From the NCBI RefSeq assembly GCF_014283215.1, contig NZ_JACOMF010000043.1:1-35741 (forward strand): a stretch of 35,741 nt of DNA, given 5' to 3'. How positions within the stretch are numbered: position 1 is the stretch's first letter; every line of letters begins with the position of its first letter. The translations under genes and the position numbers were made by a program. The stretch comes from Siccirubricoccus deserti. Lineage in GTDB: Bacteria; Pseudomonadota; Alphaproteobacteria; Acetobacterales; Acetobacteraceae. Below the pieces are notes generated by a model that worked only from the letters and a program-made list of their open reading frames with translations, was not told the DNA's origin and made no database searches. Below are positions 16,641 to 26,016 of the stretch, piece after piece.

Positions 16641-17609
16641 CTATGCCCCAGGCCTGCCACCCAAAGTTACACCCGGCGCCCGGAGCATGAATCCAATGTG
16701 CGATGACAATCTGTCTGTTGTCGCGGTCACCCCGATCCATGACGGTCGAAGCAAGCCTTGACGCCAAAGTATTGCAGCCACTGAGGCAACGTTGACGCCA
16801 ACCTGTGCCTCCAGCCATGCAAGCGTACGATGCTCACCACCAAGGAACGAGGCCGGCAAGGCGCAGAACAAGGCGAGCGCCTCGGGCAAGCCCCTGGAGT
16901 CGATTTGCACGCTGTAGGCAAGGCGCCGCCCTTCCAACGCCAAGTCGGGGTCGCGGCCGCAGAGCGTGGCGAGCCCGGCCCGGAGCCGAGACGCTGCAGA
17001 GACGAGATTTGTTGTGCGACCGAGCGAGGCAAGATCGCCCGGCTCATAGCGCCGCCGCCGCCAGTACAGCTCCACCCGGCCCGTGGAATCGAGGCCAAGA
17101 TGGAACAAGCGCAGGCCGACTGTGCTCATCGGGCGCCAGGCGTCAGCTTCCCGAAGAAGGTCCGCGGCTGTTGGCCCCGTGCCGACATAAAGCTTATAGC
17201 GATCTCCGTCCGCATCATGCCGACCGCCCAGCCAGATGCCGCGTCCATTTCCCATCACCGCCGCACGCCGCGCCAGGGCCACCGAAGCGGATGGCAAGGC
17301 CGTTCCGAGGGCATCTAGGCGCCTGAGGGCTGCCGGCATTCTGTCCTTCGCCGGAATCTCCGGCGGCGCCGGCTCAGCCGTCCAGAACAGACCGGGGCAA
17401 CCCGGCCGCCAGATCAGTTCCGCCGGGAAGCCGCCGGGGGCGATGTCGCTAAAGCGCCAGGCCACCTCCGGCCAGGCCGAGCCGTCGAGCGGTGCCAGCG
17501 TGCCGTGCAGGGCGGCCCGGCCGCGGGCCACGGCGGCCGGCGCTTCCACCGCAAAGCGATCGATCACGTCAGCCAACATGGGCCAGCCTGAGGTGGCGGC
17601 CAGGCTCAT
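16641..17609 (-). CDS. Hypothetical protein, last gene of the large operon
   Basis: A 322-residue protein of unknown family. It has no signal peptide or membrane helix. Recurrent short strands with aromatic and charged residues are visible (RYKLYVGTG, GRVELYWRRRRYEPG, RRLAYSVQIDSRGLPEAL, WIGVTATTDRL). These faintly recall beta-barrel prenyltransferase-like (ABBA) folds, but I would not assign that. Its ATG overlaps the stop of the 997-residue gene by 4 bp (17606-17609), so it is translationally coupled to the operon. It does not share the YYLP-type opening of the six upstream proteins. Because it is coupled and unrelated, it may supply an activity the paralogs lack. Confidence 0.7.
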   Translation of the reverse strand: MSLAATSGWPMLADVIDRFAVEAPAAVARGRAALHGTLAPLDGSAWPEVAWRFSDIAPGGFPAELIWRPGCPGLFWTAEPAPPEIPAKDRMPAALRRLDALGTALPSASVALARRAAVMGNGRGIWLGGRHDADGDRYKLYVGTGPTAADLLREADAWRPMSTVGLRLFHLGLDSTGRVELYWRRRRYEPGDLASLGRTTNLVSAASRLRAGLATLCGRDPDLALEGRRLAYSVQIDSRGLPEALALFCALPASFLGGEHRTLAWLEAQVGVNVASVAAILWRQGLLRPSWIGVTATTDRLSSHIGFMLRAPGVTLGGRPGA

Positions 17610-20599
17610 CCCGGAATGCCGATCAGCGTCTCCCGCGTAGTCTCCGGCGGGCGCTGCACCATGCGGTTATCCGTGCCGATGACGGTGACGCGGTAGGTGA
17701 ATTCGCGCCGGGTCCGGTCGCGGATGGACAGGCTGAGCGGGCGGATCGCCTGATCAGCGCCGGTGAAGCTTAGCCGCTCGAAGCGATCGATCCGGTTGGC
17801 CGGGTCGGCATAGGTGACATCGATGAACACCTCCCGCACCTGCGCCGGGTCCCAGAGCGGGATGAAGCGGATGTCGAGCGCGGTGTCGAAGGGATCGTCC
17901 ATCGCCACCGCCTGGGCGGTGCTCTGCAGCGGGTCGTCGCGCAGCACGGTGCCGTCCTTCAGGTGGTGCACCAGGGTGTAGCTGAAGCCCTGCGTCACCG
18001 GCGCCGAGGTCCGCACCCGCCACAGCTGCGGCGCGTCCCCGGCGCGCACCGTCAGGGTCCGTTGCGCGACCCAGCCGGTGGCGGGGTCGGTCAGCGACAG
18101 CTCGACCTCGATCCGCTCCACCGCGGCGGCATCGATCCGGTTCGCCACCACGCTGACCTCATGGAAGCCGAGCACGCCATGCGGCGTGACCACCAGCGTG
18201 CGGTCGGCGGTGTCGCGCGGCGGCATCTCGTAGGAGAGCTTCTCGCCATCCCAGCCGGCATCCGGCGCGAAGTGGAATTGCTCGGCGACCCGGTAGGCGG
18301 TGGCGAGGGCCGGGCTTATGAAGGTGGTGAATGTCTTCTGCTCCGGATGCGCCGGATCGAAGACCATGTCCGCATGCTTCAGGGTCGCGGGCGCGCCTGG
18401 GTCGCCATAGTCGATCGCCAGCTGGGCCGAGACCATGCCGATCCGGGCGAAGTCGATCGGCGCGTCCACCGTCACCTCGAATTCGCGGAAGAACGGGTCG
18501 TCCAGATCGACCTCGACGAAGTGCTTCGCGGGATCCTCGAGATCGGCCAGCAGCAGGCCGAAGAAGCCCTGCGGCGCGTAGGTCCGCTGCACCGCCTCGG
18601 TGCGGTGGTAGCGCAGCGTCAGGGTCTTGCGCTCCTCCGTCGCTATCGCCTTGAGGCGGAAGGAAACCAGCGCGGGCGTGCCGGCGGAACCCGCAGGCGT
18701 GCTCGGCTTCTCCGGGGTCTCGGGCTTGTCGGGCTTCTTCGGCTCCTCGGGCTTCTCCGGCTTGGCCGGCATCGCCGCGCGTTCCAGCCTGCCGCGCACC
18801 ACCACTTCCGGGGTCGTCTCGGCGGGCGGCGGCGGGGGCGGGGGTGGCGGCGTTGTGCCGGCCACCTTGCCGGTGATCCGCACCACGCGCCATTCCGGAT
18901 CGTCGTCGGTGCCGAGCGCCTTGGCCTGGTCATGGCCGGTGGCCTTGTCGGACTGCACCAGGGCGCCGCCGCGCAGGCTGGCGCGGGCCACGGCCACGCG
19001 CTGCTGCGACAGGCTGCGGTCGCGCGCCACTCGCGCCACCGGCTCCGGCTGCAGCGGATCCTTGCCCGGCGGGAAGCGCTCGAAGCTGGCGAAGCCTTCC
19101 AGGTTCACGGTGCGCGGGCTTGCCAGCGTCTCCAGCCAGGCGCGCAGGCGGTCGGCGCCCAATGGCTCGCCCGGCTGCGGCATCGGCTTGCCGTCCACCC
19201 GGCTGGCGGCCTTGAAGCGCTTGTCGTCCGCCCCGTTGCCGGCATAGCTCAGCGCCATCGGATGGGTCGGGCTGAAGCCCGGCGTCACCGCCGGCTTGTC
19301 CTTGTCGAAGAACAGCAGGAAGGTCTCGGTGGTGGTCGCCGGCGTCGCGAGCGGCGTCGGCGTAGGCGGCGTCGGGGTGGGGGTCGAGGCGGGCCAGCGC
19401 ACCTCGATCTGCCGCTTCGCATCCGCCGGCAGCTCGACCAGGATGGCATTGCCATCCACCTTCGCCGGCTTGTCGTCCACCTTGGCCGTCCAGCCGGCCG
19501 GCCCGGTCACCGTCACCCGCTCCTCCAGCCCCGTGGCAGCGGGCGTGTGGGCGATGGCGTGGCTGCCGGGCGGCGGCTCGGGCGTGCGGGTTACATCCTT
19601 CAGCGCCGCTGCAGGGCGTTCCGCCGGGGTGGCGGGCGTCGTGCCGCCCTCCGCCGGCTTGGTCGTCGTGCCGCCTTCGGTCTTGGCGGCGCTGCCTCCG
19701 GTCAGCGGCTTCGCCATCTCCTGCGCGCGCTTCAGCACCGCGTCCAGCGCTTCCGGCTTGGCCATCCGGCTCTCGACATCCGCCGGCGTCAGGGAAGGCT
19801 CGAACCACTTGGCCAGAAGGTTGTCCTTGAAGAAGTCGAGCGCCCACTTCTCCTTGTCCTCGCGGTCCACCGCGCCGGTGAAGTCGATGACCTCGATCTG
19901 GATCGTGCCCTCGGCCACCAGCTTCTCGAAGGCCGCGTCGATGCCGGCGCGGACCCAGTAGACTTGGGCCTCTACCCCGGCACTGAAATGCCGCCAGATC
20001 CGCTCAAACTCGGCCTTGATCGTCACCTGCAGGGCGGGGCGGAGGATGGTGTATTTCAGGTCGTAGACCACGCCGACCGGCGCGGTGCCCTGGGTGAAGG
20101 CCTGCTCCAGGATGATGGCGCCTTCCTGGCTCAGCGAGAGGGAGAAGGCCGCCGTGTTGTCGCCGGCGAGGGAGGGGATGGAGGCGCCGCGGATCGCCTC
20201 CACCGCGCGGAAGGTGCCCGGGGGCGCATCGGCCGGCGCGGCGGTGCCGCCCGAGCCTTCGAGGTCGAGCGCGATGCAGCGCACCGTGCCCTCGTCGAAG
20301 GGCACCGCGGAGAGGCGCGGCTGCCCGCCCCGCACCAGCGCGGCGAGCTGGCTGCGGATGCGCTGTTCCGTCGCCGGCGGCAGGCGGAGATTCACCTCGA
20401 ACATCGCGAAGCCACCGCCCTTGGCGCCGCCGGCGACAGCCGCGGGGCGGTACTTGATGAAGGTGAAGGCGCCGCTGTTGTCCGGCCGGCGCGCCAGGGC
20501 GACCGGCGCCGGCAGGTACCAGAACTGGAGCGGGTCCGCATGGTCCGCGAACACCGTCACCCCATCGACGGTCAGCGTGCGAGTTCCAAGCTGCTGCAT
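17606..20599 (-). CDS. Large paralog A with inserted OmpA-like domain
   Basis: A 997-residue protein. Residues 1-~270 form the shared N-terminal domain: VDGVTVFADHADPLQFWYLP, FTFIKYR, KGGGFAMFEVNLRL and SLAGDNTAAFSLSL. Ala/Thr/Pro-rich linkers at ~300-335 and ~403-422 flank a short beta segment. Residues ~423-576 look OmpA-like: FLLFFDKDKP, TVNLEGFASFE and DRSLSQQRVAVARASL, matching the L-S-x-x-R pattern that contacts peptidoglycan in OmpA. A ten-proline run (~580-594) and a Lys/Pro/Glu linker (~608-637) follow. The C-terminal ~350 residues have V-D-L-D-DPFF and tandem repeats (EVFIDVTYADPANR, RIEVELSLTDPATG). ATG 20599 follows GAGGAGG; an upstream in-frame GTG at 20617 is less likely. No signal peptide is visible, which is odd for an OmpA-like domain. 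Confidence 0.8.
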   Translation of the reverse strand: MQQLGTRTLTVDGVTVFADHADPLQFWYLPAPVALARRPDNSGAFTFIKYRPAAVAGGAKGGGFAMFEVNLRLPPATEQRIRSQLAALVRGGQPRLSAVPFDEGTVRCIALDLEGSGGTAAPADAPPGTFRAVEAIRGASIPSLAGDNTAAFSLSLSQEGAIILEQAFTQGTAPVGVVYDLKYTILRPALQVTIKAEFERIWRHFSAGVEAQVYWVRAGIDAAFEKLVAEGTIQIEVIDFTGAVDREDKEKWALDFFKDNLLAKWFEPSLTPADVESRMAKPEALDAVLKRAQEMAKPLTGGSAAKTEGGTTTKPAEGGTTPATPAERPAAALKDVTRTPEPPPGSHAIAHTPAATGLEERVTVTGPAGWTAKVDDKPAKVDGNAILVELPADAKRQIEVRWPASTPTPTPPTPTPLATPATTTETFLLFFDKDKPAVTPGFSPTHPMALSYAGNGADDKRFKAASRVDGKPMPQPGEPLGADRLRAWLETLASPRTVNLEGFASFERFPPGKDPLQPEPVARVARDRSLSQQRVAVARASLRGGALVQSDKATGHDQAKALGTDDDPEWRVVRITGKVAGTTPPPPPPPPPAETTPEVVVRGRLERAAMPAKPEKPEEPKKPDKPETPEKPSTPAGSAGTPALVSFRLKAIATEERKTLTLRYHRTEAVQRTYAPQGFFGLLLADLEDPAKHFVEVDLDDPFFREFEVTVDAPIDFARIGMVSAQLAIDYGDPGAPATLKHADMVFDPAHPEQKTFTTFISPALATAYRVAEQFHFAPDAGWDGEKLSYEMPPRDTADRTLVVTPHGVLGFHEVSVVANRIDAAAVERIEVELSLTDPATGWVAQRTLTVRAGDAPQLWRVRTSAPVTQGFSYTLVHHLKDGTVLRDDPLQSTAQAVAMDDPFDTALDIRFIPLWDPAQVREVFIDVTYADPANRIDRFERLSFTGADQAIRPLSLSIRDRTRREFTYRVTVIGTDNRMVQRPPETTRETLIGIPG

Positions 20600-20617
20600 G
20601 ACAGCCTCCTCATGCAC

Positions 20618-22942
20618 TCATTGCGGGGCAGCGATCTCCAGCTCATCCGCCTCGGCGGTCTGCCAGTCCTGCCGCTTCGTCATGCCGTTGCCGAAGACGT
20701 AGAGGGCGCGCCATTCGTAGAAGCTGCGCGCAGGATCGACATAGTTGAACTCGAAGGCCTTGCGGCCGCCCGGGGCGGCGAAGCTGGCCTTGTCCTCCAC
20801 CAGCAGGCCGTTCGCCTCGTCGGCGAAGCGCAGCTCGACATCCACCCGCTGCAGCTTGGCGCGGGCGAAATCCTGCGGCGGCCGCACCGCGATAATGCGA
20901 TGGCCGCGCATATCCGGCGAGACCAGAATGCGCGGCGCCTCGGTGGCGGAGCGCGGCACTTCCAGCACCGCGCCGCCCTTCAGGATGGTGGTGACGCGGT
21001 ACTGCACCAGCTTGTGCTCGCGGTCCTTCCGCTCCACCAGGAAGGGCTTCGGGCTGCGGTCCGTGGCGTTGAAGGCTAGGGATTCGGCGGTGTGCACGCC
21101 GTTGCGCGCATCCTCGTATTCCAGATCGACGAAGATCTGCTCGATATCGTCCCAGCGCGCGACCACCGGCACGACATCCACCCGCAGCCGCAGCGGGCCG
21201 ACCGGGTCGCGCACATCCAGCAGGTCGGCATCCAGCGGCTGCCAGGTGGTCTCGATGTCGCGCCCATCGGCGGCGCGGTGCGAGAGCCGGGCGGAGACGC
21301 CGCGCAGCGTCTTGTCGAGGGCAAGGTAGGACCAGTCGGGCGGCGTCTGGCCCTTGGTCAGGGTCAGCGTGTCGTCGGTGCGGATGCCGTGCGCCGGATC
21401 CTCGTAGCGCAGCCGCGCCTGCACCTGCGGGTAGCGGTCCCAGGGATAGCTGGGAGAGGCGATGACCGGCAGCTTCACCCGGGCATAGAGCTCGGCCGGC
21501 TGCACCTCCAGCACCTCGCCCAGCACCGTCCGCGGCTCCGCCTGCGCCGAGAGGGGGCGCTCGCCGCCCTGGTCGGGGCGGAAATTCACGGTGAACTCGG
21601 CCTCGACCTCCTGGCGCATCCGGCCGTCCTCGACGGTGGAGGCCCATTCGACGAGCTGCTCCTCGCCGGTCTTGCGCAGCACCAGCTCCTCCGTGTCCGT
21701 GCCGTAGCGCAGGCGGACCGCCACGCTGTCGATGCCGTCGCGCTCCATCTCGCCGCGATTGGTGATGCGGATCCGGCGGCGCTGGAAGAAGGGGTCGTTC
21801 GCGTCGATCTCCCTGATGTAGCGCTTCGGGTTGTCGCCATCCCGCAGTGGGCGGAACAGGCCGCTGACATGGCCCTGCGGATAGCTGCTACGCAGCACGG
21901 CGGAGCGTTCGGAGATCTCAACATCCAGCCGCTTGCGATCGATGCGGTCGCGGGTCTGCTTCTTGTAGGTGAAGGTGCCGATGGTAGCGGCGATCGGCCC
22001 GAGCGAGGCCTGCATCGCCTTCTGATGCGCCTCGCCGAGGATATCTGCCGCACGGTCCCAGCCATCCGGCCGCGTCGTCATCGGTGGCAGGCTGGATTCG
22101 AAGAAGGCGTCAGTGATCATCTCCTCCACCCGGGCCCGGGCGGCGTTGAAGCGCGCCGTCTCCGGGCTCGCGGCGTCGGGCGCGTCGGCGACGAAATTGT
22201 CGGCGGTGAACTCGATCGCGCGGGTTTCGCGCAACTTGTCCACGGATTTGCCGATCTGGGTGGAGGTGAACATCCCCTCATGCCCGTATTCCTCGTCCAG
22301 CGCCTCCTGCACCCGGTCCCAGTCGATCTTCAGCCGGACGGAGAAGGCCGGCCGCAGCGCGACGTAGTCGAGCTGATAGACTACGAGGATGGGCGCCATC
22401 TCGCCGAGCAGCGCCTGCTCCATGATGGCGGTGCCGGCGGGGTCGAGCTGCACGGAGAAGGCGGCAGCGTTGTCGCCGTAGAGGGAGGGCTTCGCCGCGT
22501 GCTGCATCTTCAGCACGAAGCGCGGCCCGGCCTCGGGCGTCGTGGCCGGCGCCGGGGAGGTGCCGGGGCGGGGCGGCGGCGCGGGCTGGCTGTCCTGCCC
22601 GAAGATCATCAGCCGCACCTTGCCGTCGGTGACCGGCACGGGCGACAGCCGCGGCATCTGCGGCAGCCGGCCGAGCCGCTTCACCTCGGAAGCCAGGTCG
22701 TCCAGCTCGCGCGGCGAGAGCCCGAGATGGACGTCGAGGCTGAGGAAGCCGCCGGAGCCCGCCGGCGTCTCGGTACGGTACTTGAGGAGGAGTAGGTGCG
22801 GCGCCTCGCGCCCCGTCGCGGGATCGGGCGTGGTCCGCAGCCTCGGCGCCAGCGGCATGTAGTAGTGCTGCAGCGCGTCCTCATGGTCGCGGTACACCAG
22901 CACGCCGTTGACCATGTAGAAGGGCGGTTCCAGGTACATCAT
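20618..22942 (-). CDS. Large paralog B of the YYLP family
   Basis: A 774-residue protein with the shared N-terminal domain: VNGVLVYRDHEDALQHYYMP (about 11-30), LLLLKYR, GGFLSLDVHLGL and SLYGDNAAAFSVQLDPAG (about 150). An Ala/Pro-rich loop lies near 120-140. A conserved I-D-A-N-DPFF motif introduces the C-terminal half, which contains at least three related ~90-residue units, each with a signature like VQARLRYEDPAHG, IFVDLEYEDARNG and VDVELRFADEANG. These are probably beta-sandwich modules. GAGGAGGAGG just upstream gives a strong ribosome-binding site. No signal peptide, membrane helix or enzyme motif is visible. It is 18 nt upstream of paralog A. Confidence 0.8.
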   Translation of the reverse strand: MMYLEPPFYMVNGVLVYRDHEDALQHYYMPLAPRLRTTPDPATGREAPHLLLLKYRTETPAGSGGFLSLDVHLGLSPRELDDLASEVKRLGRLPQMPRLSPVPVTDGKVRLMIFGQDSQPAPPPRPGTSPAPATTPEAGPRFVLKMQHAAKPSLYGDNAAAFSVQLDPAGTAIMEQALLGEMAPILVVYQLDYVALRPAFSVRLKIDWDRVQEALDEEYGHEGMFTSTQIGKSVDKLRETRAIEFTADNFVADAPDAASPETARFNAARARVEEMITDAFFESSLPPMTTRPDGWDRAADILGEAHQKAMQASLGPIAATIGTFTYKKQTRDRIDRKRLDVEISERSAVLRSSYPQGHVSGLFRPLRDGDNPKRYIREIDANDPFFQRRRIRITNRGEMERDGIDSVAVRLRYGTDTEELVLRKTGEEQLVEWASTVEDGRMRQEVEAEFTVNFRPDQGGERPLSAQAEPRTVLGEVLEVQPAELYARVKLPVIASPSYPWDRYPQVQARLRYEDPAHGIRTDDTLTLTKGQTPPDWSYLALDKTLRGVSARLSHRAADGRDIETTWQPLDADLLDVRDPVGPLRLRVDVVPVVARWDDIEQIFVDLEYEDARNGVHTAESLAFNATDRSPKPFLVERKDREHKLVQYRVTTILKGGAVLEVPRSATEAPRILVSPDMRGHRIIAVRPPQDFARAKLQRVDVELRFADEANGLLVEDKASFAAPGGRKAFEFNYVDPARSFYEWRALYVFGNGMTKRQDWQTAEADELEIAAPQ

Positions 22943-22967
22943 TGCACATCCCTCCTCCTCTCTGCCG

Positions 22968-25157
22968 TCAGGCGGCCGGCGGCTCCAAGACCAACACCTC
23001 GTCGCTCACCTCAAGGGGACCAACCTCCTGGCGGACGCCGCCTTCGAGGAAGTACTTCGCGGACATGGTGTATTTGCGCCGCGTCTTGTCCTTAATGCCG
23101 ACGCTCCAGATGGAGGGCGGGGTGTCTTTGCGGATGGTGAAGGTGTCGTTGTGAGCGATCTGGTTGCCCGCATCCTCGTAGCTCAGCGTCACCGTTGCGA
23201 GCCGCACCTTGGTCCAGTCGATCAAATCCGGCTCGATATGCACCTCCAGCACCTCCGGCCCGATGAGAAGCGTGTTGCCCTTCACGTCGGACTCGCCGAT
23301 CGGCTGGGCCTCGCCGGTGCGGAACAGGATGTTGCCGGTGTAGCTCAGCGTGCCGCCGCGGTCGTCGATGACCGGGAACACCCAGTCCTCGAAGCGTTTG
23401 CCATCCTTGCTGAAGGCCATGGATTTGCGCTGCTGGAAGCGGTTGGCTTGGTCGTCATAGACGAGGTCGACGAAGATGGTCTCGATCGTCCGCTCGAAAT
23501 CGCCGCGGGTGCGGAGCGACACGGTGCGGAGCTGGAAGGGATCGTTGATGTAGAGCTGCTCGCCCTCCGCCTCCTTCTCCGGCACCGCGATCTCGCTGCC
23601 ATCCTGCATGAAGTACTTCACGGCATAGCGGCAGGGCTTGTCCCGCGTCTTGAATATCACCTCGCGGATCTTGTGCTCGCGGGTCTGGTCGGTAATGGTG
23701 AACTGCTTCTCGATGCGCACGCCGGCGCCGTCGTCGTAGCGCACCATGACCTGGGCGGAGGTGACCTGGGCGAAGTTGATGTCGCCCGCGACCACATCCA
23801 TCTTCCAGATGCCGAGCTCGCCGACATTGATGCTGAGGTTCGACTTCGTCTTGAGCTGCGGCGACTTGTAGACGTTGGACTCGCCCTTGTAGTTGACAAG
23901 GTAGGAATAGGTGACCTCGCCGTCGCCGCCGTCGAGGAAGGCCTCGAAGCGCTGGATGTCCTCCGGCTTCTGGAAGGTCCAGGTCTTGGCGTGCTTCTGC
24001 CCCTGCGGGCCCTTGTACTCCATTGCCACGTCGACGCCGAAGATCGGCAGGTCGGCAAAATCGGCATTGACCTGCACGTTGATGCCGAAGCTCTTGAAGA
24101 ACGGATCGTCGGCATCGATGGTCTGGATCACCTGGTTCCAGTCCACCGGCTTGCCGTCCACCGTGACGGTCTTCAGCGATGGCAGCTTGCCGGGCGGATG
24201 GACCACCTGCTCGATGACGCGGTTCTCCTTGTACTCGACCGTGACGCTCGAGATGCGGGTCGCGTTGACCGTGCGGATGACGTTGTCGAAGCCCTGCTCG
24301 CGCAACTTGGAGACGTCGCGGTTCTCTGGCGGGATCGCCTCCAGGATGTTGCGCTTGATCCCTTCGGCAAGCTGGTTGTTCACCCGATCCTCGACCGCGA
24401 TGAGCGCCTTCTCGAAACCGGCGGGATCGGCGCCGGGCGGTGCCGCGGGGCGCAGGATCCACTCGACCTTCGAGGTCTCGGACTTGCTGATGAGCTCGGT
24501 GATCTTCTCCTCGTAATCGTCCTCGGCAAACCAGCGCGTGTCGTCATGCATCTCCTGGCGGAAGGTCATGAAGCTCGAGGCCTCCCAGAAGCCGCGGATA
24601 TGGCCGGGCGGCATGCGCCCCTGGAAGGTCAGGGTGTAATTGGCCTGGACGAAGGACTCGCCGATGCCCTTGATCGCCTCCTCGAAGATCCGGGCGCCGA
24701 TATCGGAGAACTCGACCTGGATGGCGACGGCATTGGTGCCGTAGAGCGAGGGCGCGCTCGGGGCGCGGATCTTCTCCACCAGCGCGCCGCCGCTGTCGAA
24801 GCAGACGACATCCACCTTGCCGCTGAGGAAGGTCGGGCGGTCGAGGCGGAGCACGGCGCCCTGGCCGGGCTGCAGCCGCCCCTCGCGGCGCAGCCTTTCC
24901 TCCAGCACGGCGCGGATCTTCTGCTTCTGCGCCTCGGTCATTGCCAGCTCGACCTGGAAGGAGGCGAAGCCGCCGCCCTTCTTGCCGTTCGCCCGCTCGA
25001 TCGGCATGCGGTACTTGATGAAGCCGAAATTCGGCCGCCCGCCGGGCAGGATCTGCCAGCTCACTTGGTTCGGCAGCAGGTAGAATTGCCGGAAATCCTG
25101 GTCGTCGCCGAAGACCTGCACGCCTTCGATCGTCTCGGACTTTGCGATGGACAGCAT
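22968..25157 (-). CDS. Large paralog C of the YYLP family
   Basis: A 729-residue protein and the simplest full-length family member. The N-terminal domain shows IEGVQVFGDDQDFRQFYLLP (about 10-29), FGFIKYRMP, KKGGGFASFQVELAM and SLYGTNAVAIQVEFSDIGA. The middle (about 190-330) is charged and helical. After I-D-A-D-DPFF (about 350) come tandem beta-type units with AQVMVRYDDGAG, IFVDLVYDDQANR and ATVTLSYEDAGNQ. The charged composition suggests a soluble protein. GGAGGAAA precedes ATG 25157. There is a 25-nt gap to paralog B and 55 nt from the preceding gene. Function unknown. Confidence 0.8.
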   Translation of the reverse strand: MLSIAKSETIEGVQVFGDDQDFRQFYLLPNQVSWQILPGGRPNFGFIKYRMPIERANGKKGGGFASFQVELAMTEAQKQKIRAVLEERLRREGRLQPGQGAVLRLDRPTFLSGKVDVVCFDSGGALVEKIRAPSAPSLYGTNAVAIQVEFSDIGARIFEEAIKGIGESFVQANYTLTFQGRMPPGHIRGFWEASSFMTFRQEMHDDTRWFAEDDYEEKITELISKSETSKVEWILRPAAPPGADPAGFEKALIAVEDRVNNQLAEGIKRNILEAIPPENRDVSKLREQGFDNVIRTVNATRISSVTVEYKENRVIEQVVHPPGKLPSLKTVTVDGKPVDWNQVIQTIDADDPFFKSFGINVQVNADFADLPIFGVDVAMEYKGPQGQKHAKTWTFQKPEDIQRFEAFLDGGDGEVTYSYLVNYKGESNVYKSPQLKTKSNLSINVGELGIWKMDVVAGDINFAQVTSAQVMVRYDDGAGVRIEKQFTITDQTREHKIREVIFKTRDKPCRYAVKYFMQDGSEIAVPEKEAEGEQLYINDPFQLRTVSLRTRGDFERTIETIFVDLVYDDQANRFQQRKSMAFSKDGKRFEDWVFPVIDDRGGTLSYTGNILFRTGEAQPIGESDVKGNTLLIGPEVLEVHIEPDLIDWTKVRLATVTLSYEDAGNQIAHNDTFTIRKDTPPSIWSVGIKDKTRRKYTMSAKYFLEGGVRQEVGPLEVSDEVLVLEPPAA

Positions 25158-25212
25158 GGGTGTTTCCTCCGCATCGGCGCTTGCCGCGCCTTGGTGAAAG
25201 CCTCGGGCTCCG

Positions 25213-26016
25213 TCAGCCGCCGCCCAGCCAGCCAGCGAGGTCGGCGGTCAGCTCCAGGGTCAGCGGCGCGGCTTCGGTCCGCGTCGCCTCCGCCTGCACC
25301 GTGGTGCGGGCGCCCGGCCCCGCCGTGCCGGTCCGCGCCAGGCTCTGCACCGCCTGCGCCATGGCGGCGCTGCGGACGGTGCGGCGCAGCTCCTCGCTGG
25401 CGCCGGGATCGGCCTGCTCCGACCACTTCGCATCGCCCGTCTCGATGGCGCAGCGGATGGCCGCCTCGGCTCCTGCGGCGTCGATCTGGCCGGTGCCGTC
25501 CAAATGGTTGGTCAGGTCGCCGGCGAGCGCCGCGGTGGCGGCCCGCCGCCGCGGCAGGGCGACGCGGTAGAGCACCCGCAGCCGCCCGGCTTCGCCGCGC
25601 AGCCCGGCCAGGGCGGTGGCCGCGCGGCTGTCCCTGAGCACGGCGGAGAAGGCCGCCGCTTGGGGCGGCAGGTCGGAGGCGCGGGCGGTGGCGATCTCGG
25701 CGAAGCCCTCCGCCTCGGCCACCTCCAGCGCGGCGTGGCGCATGGTGAGCGCTGCGGGGTGCAGCTCCGCCGCCGGCCCGGCGAGCTGCGCCACCTCCTG
25801 CTGTAGCAGGGCCATGGTCGCCTCCGTCGGCTGCAGGCTGGCGCCGACCGAGAGCATGGTCATTCCCGCCGCCTCCAGCGCCGAGACCTGCGGCCGGCCA
25901 TTGGCATCCAGGAGCGGCAGCGGCTGCTCGGCCAGGTAGAGCCAAGCGCCGTCCTCCGCCCAGAGGCGCACGCCGGCGATGGTGCGGCCCGGCAGCGCAG
26001 TCCCGATTCCGTTCAT
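25213..26016 (-). CDS. Short paralog D (N-terminal domain only)
   Basis: A 267-residue protein that appears to be the family's N-terminal domain alone: IAGVRLWAEDGAWLYLAEQP, LDANGRPQVSALE, then DLPPQAAAFSAVLRDSRAA followed by RLRVLYRVALPRR. These align in order with the matching blocks of paralogs A-C (AAFSVQLDP..., VVYQLDY...). The C-terminal repeats are missing. The C-terminus is Ala/Thr-rich and ends GWLGGG. The ATG overlaps the stop of paralog E by 4 bp. It may cap or dimerise with the larger members; that is speculation. Confidence 0.72.
   Translation of the reverse strand: MNGIGTALPGRTIAGVRLWAEDGAWLYLAEQPLPLLDANGRPQVSALEAAGMTMLSVGASLQPTEATMALLQQEVAQLAGPAAELHPAALTMRHAALEVAEAEGFAEIATARASDLPPQAAAFSAVLRDSRAATALAGLRGEAGRLRVLYRVALPRRRAATAALAGDLTNHLDGTGQIDAAGAEAAIRCAIETGDAKWSEQADPGASEELRRTVRSAAMAQAVQSLARTGTAGPGARTTVQAEATRTEAAPLTLELTADLAGWLGGG

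Noticed and set aside
18817-18860. C-rich run possibly a DNA-level repeat or regulatory element
   Set aside because: It encodes the ten-proline linker of the 997-residue protein in frame.
17963-21079. A very long plus-strand open frame (over 1000 codons) opposite two operon genes
   Set aside because: It has the His/Arg/Gly/Leu-rich composition typical of antisense frames in GC-rich genes, no family resemblance, and lies opposite proteins with clear conserved blocks.
21092-25637. Further long plus-strand frames antisense to paralogs B, C and D
   Set aside because: Same antisense composition bias; no ribosome-binding sites or motifs.
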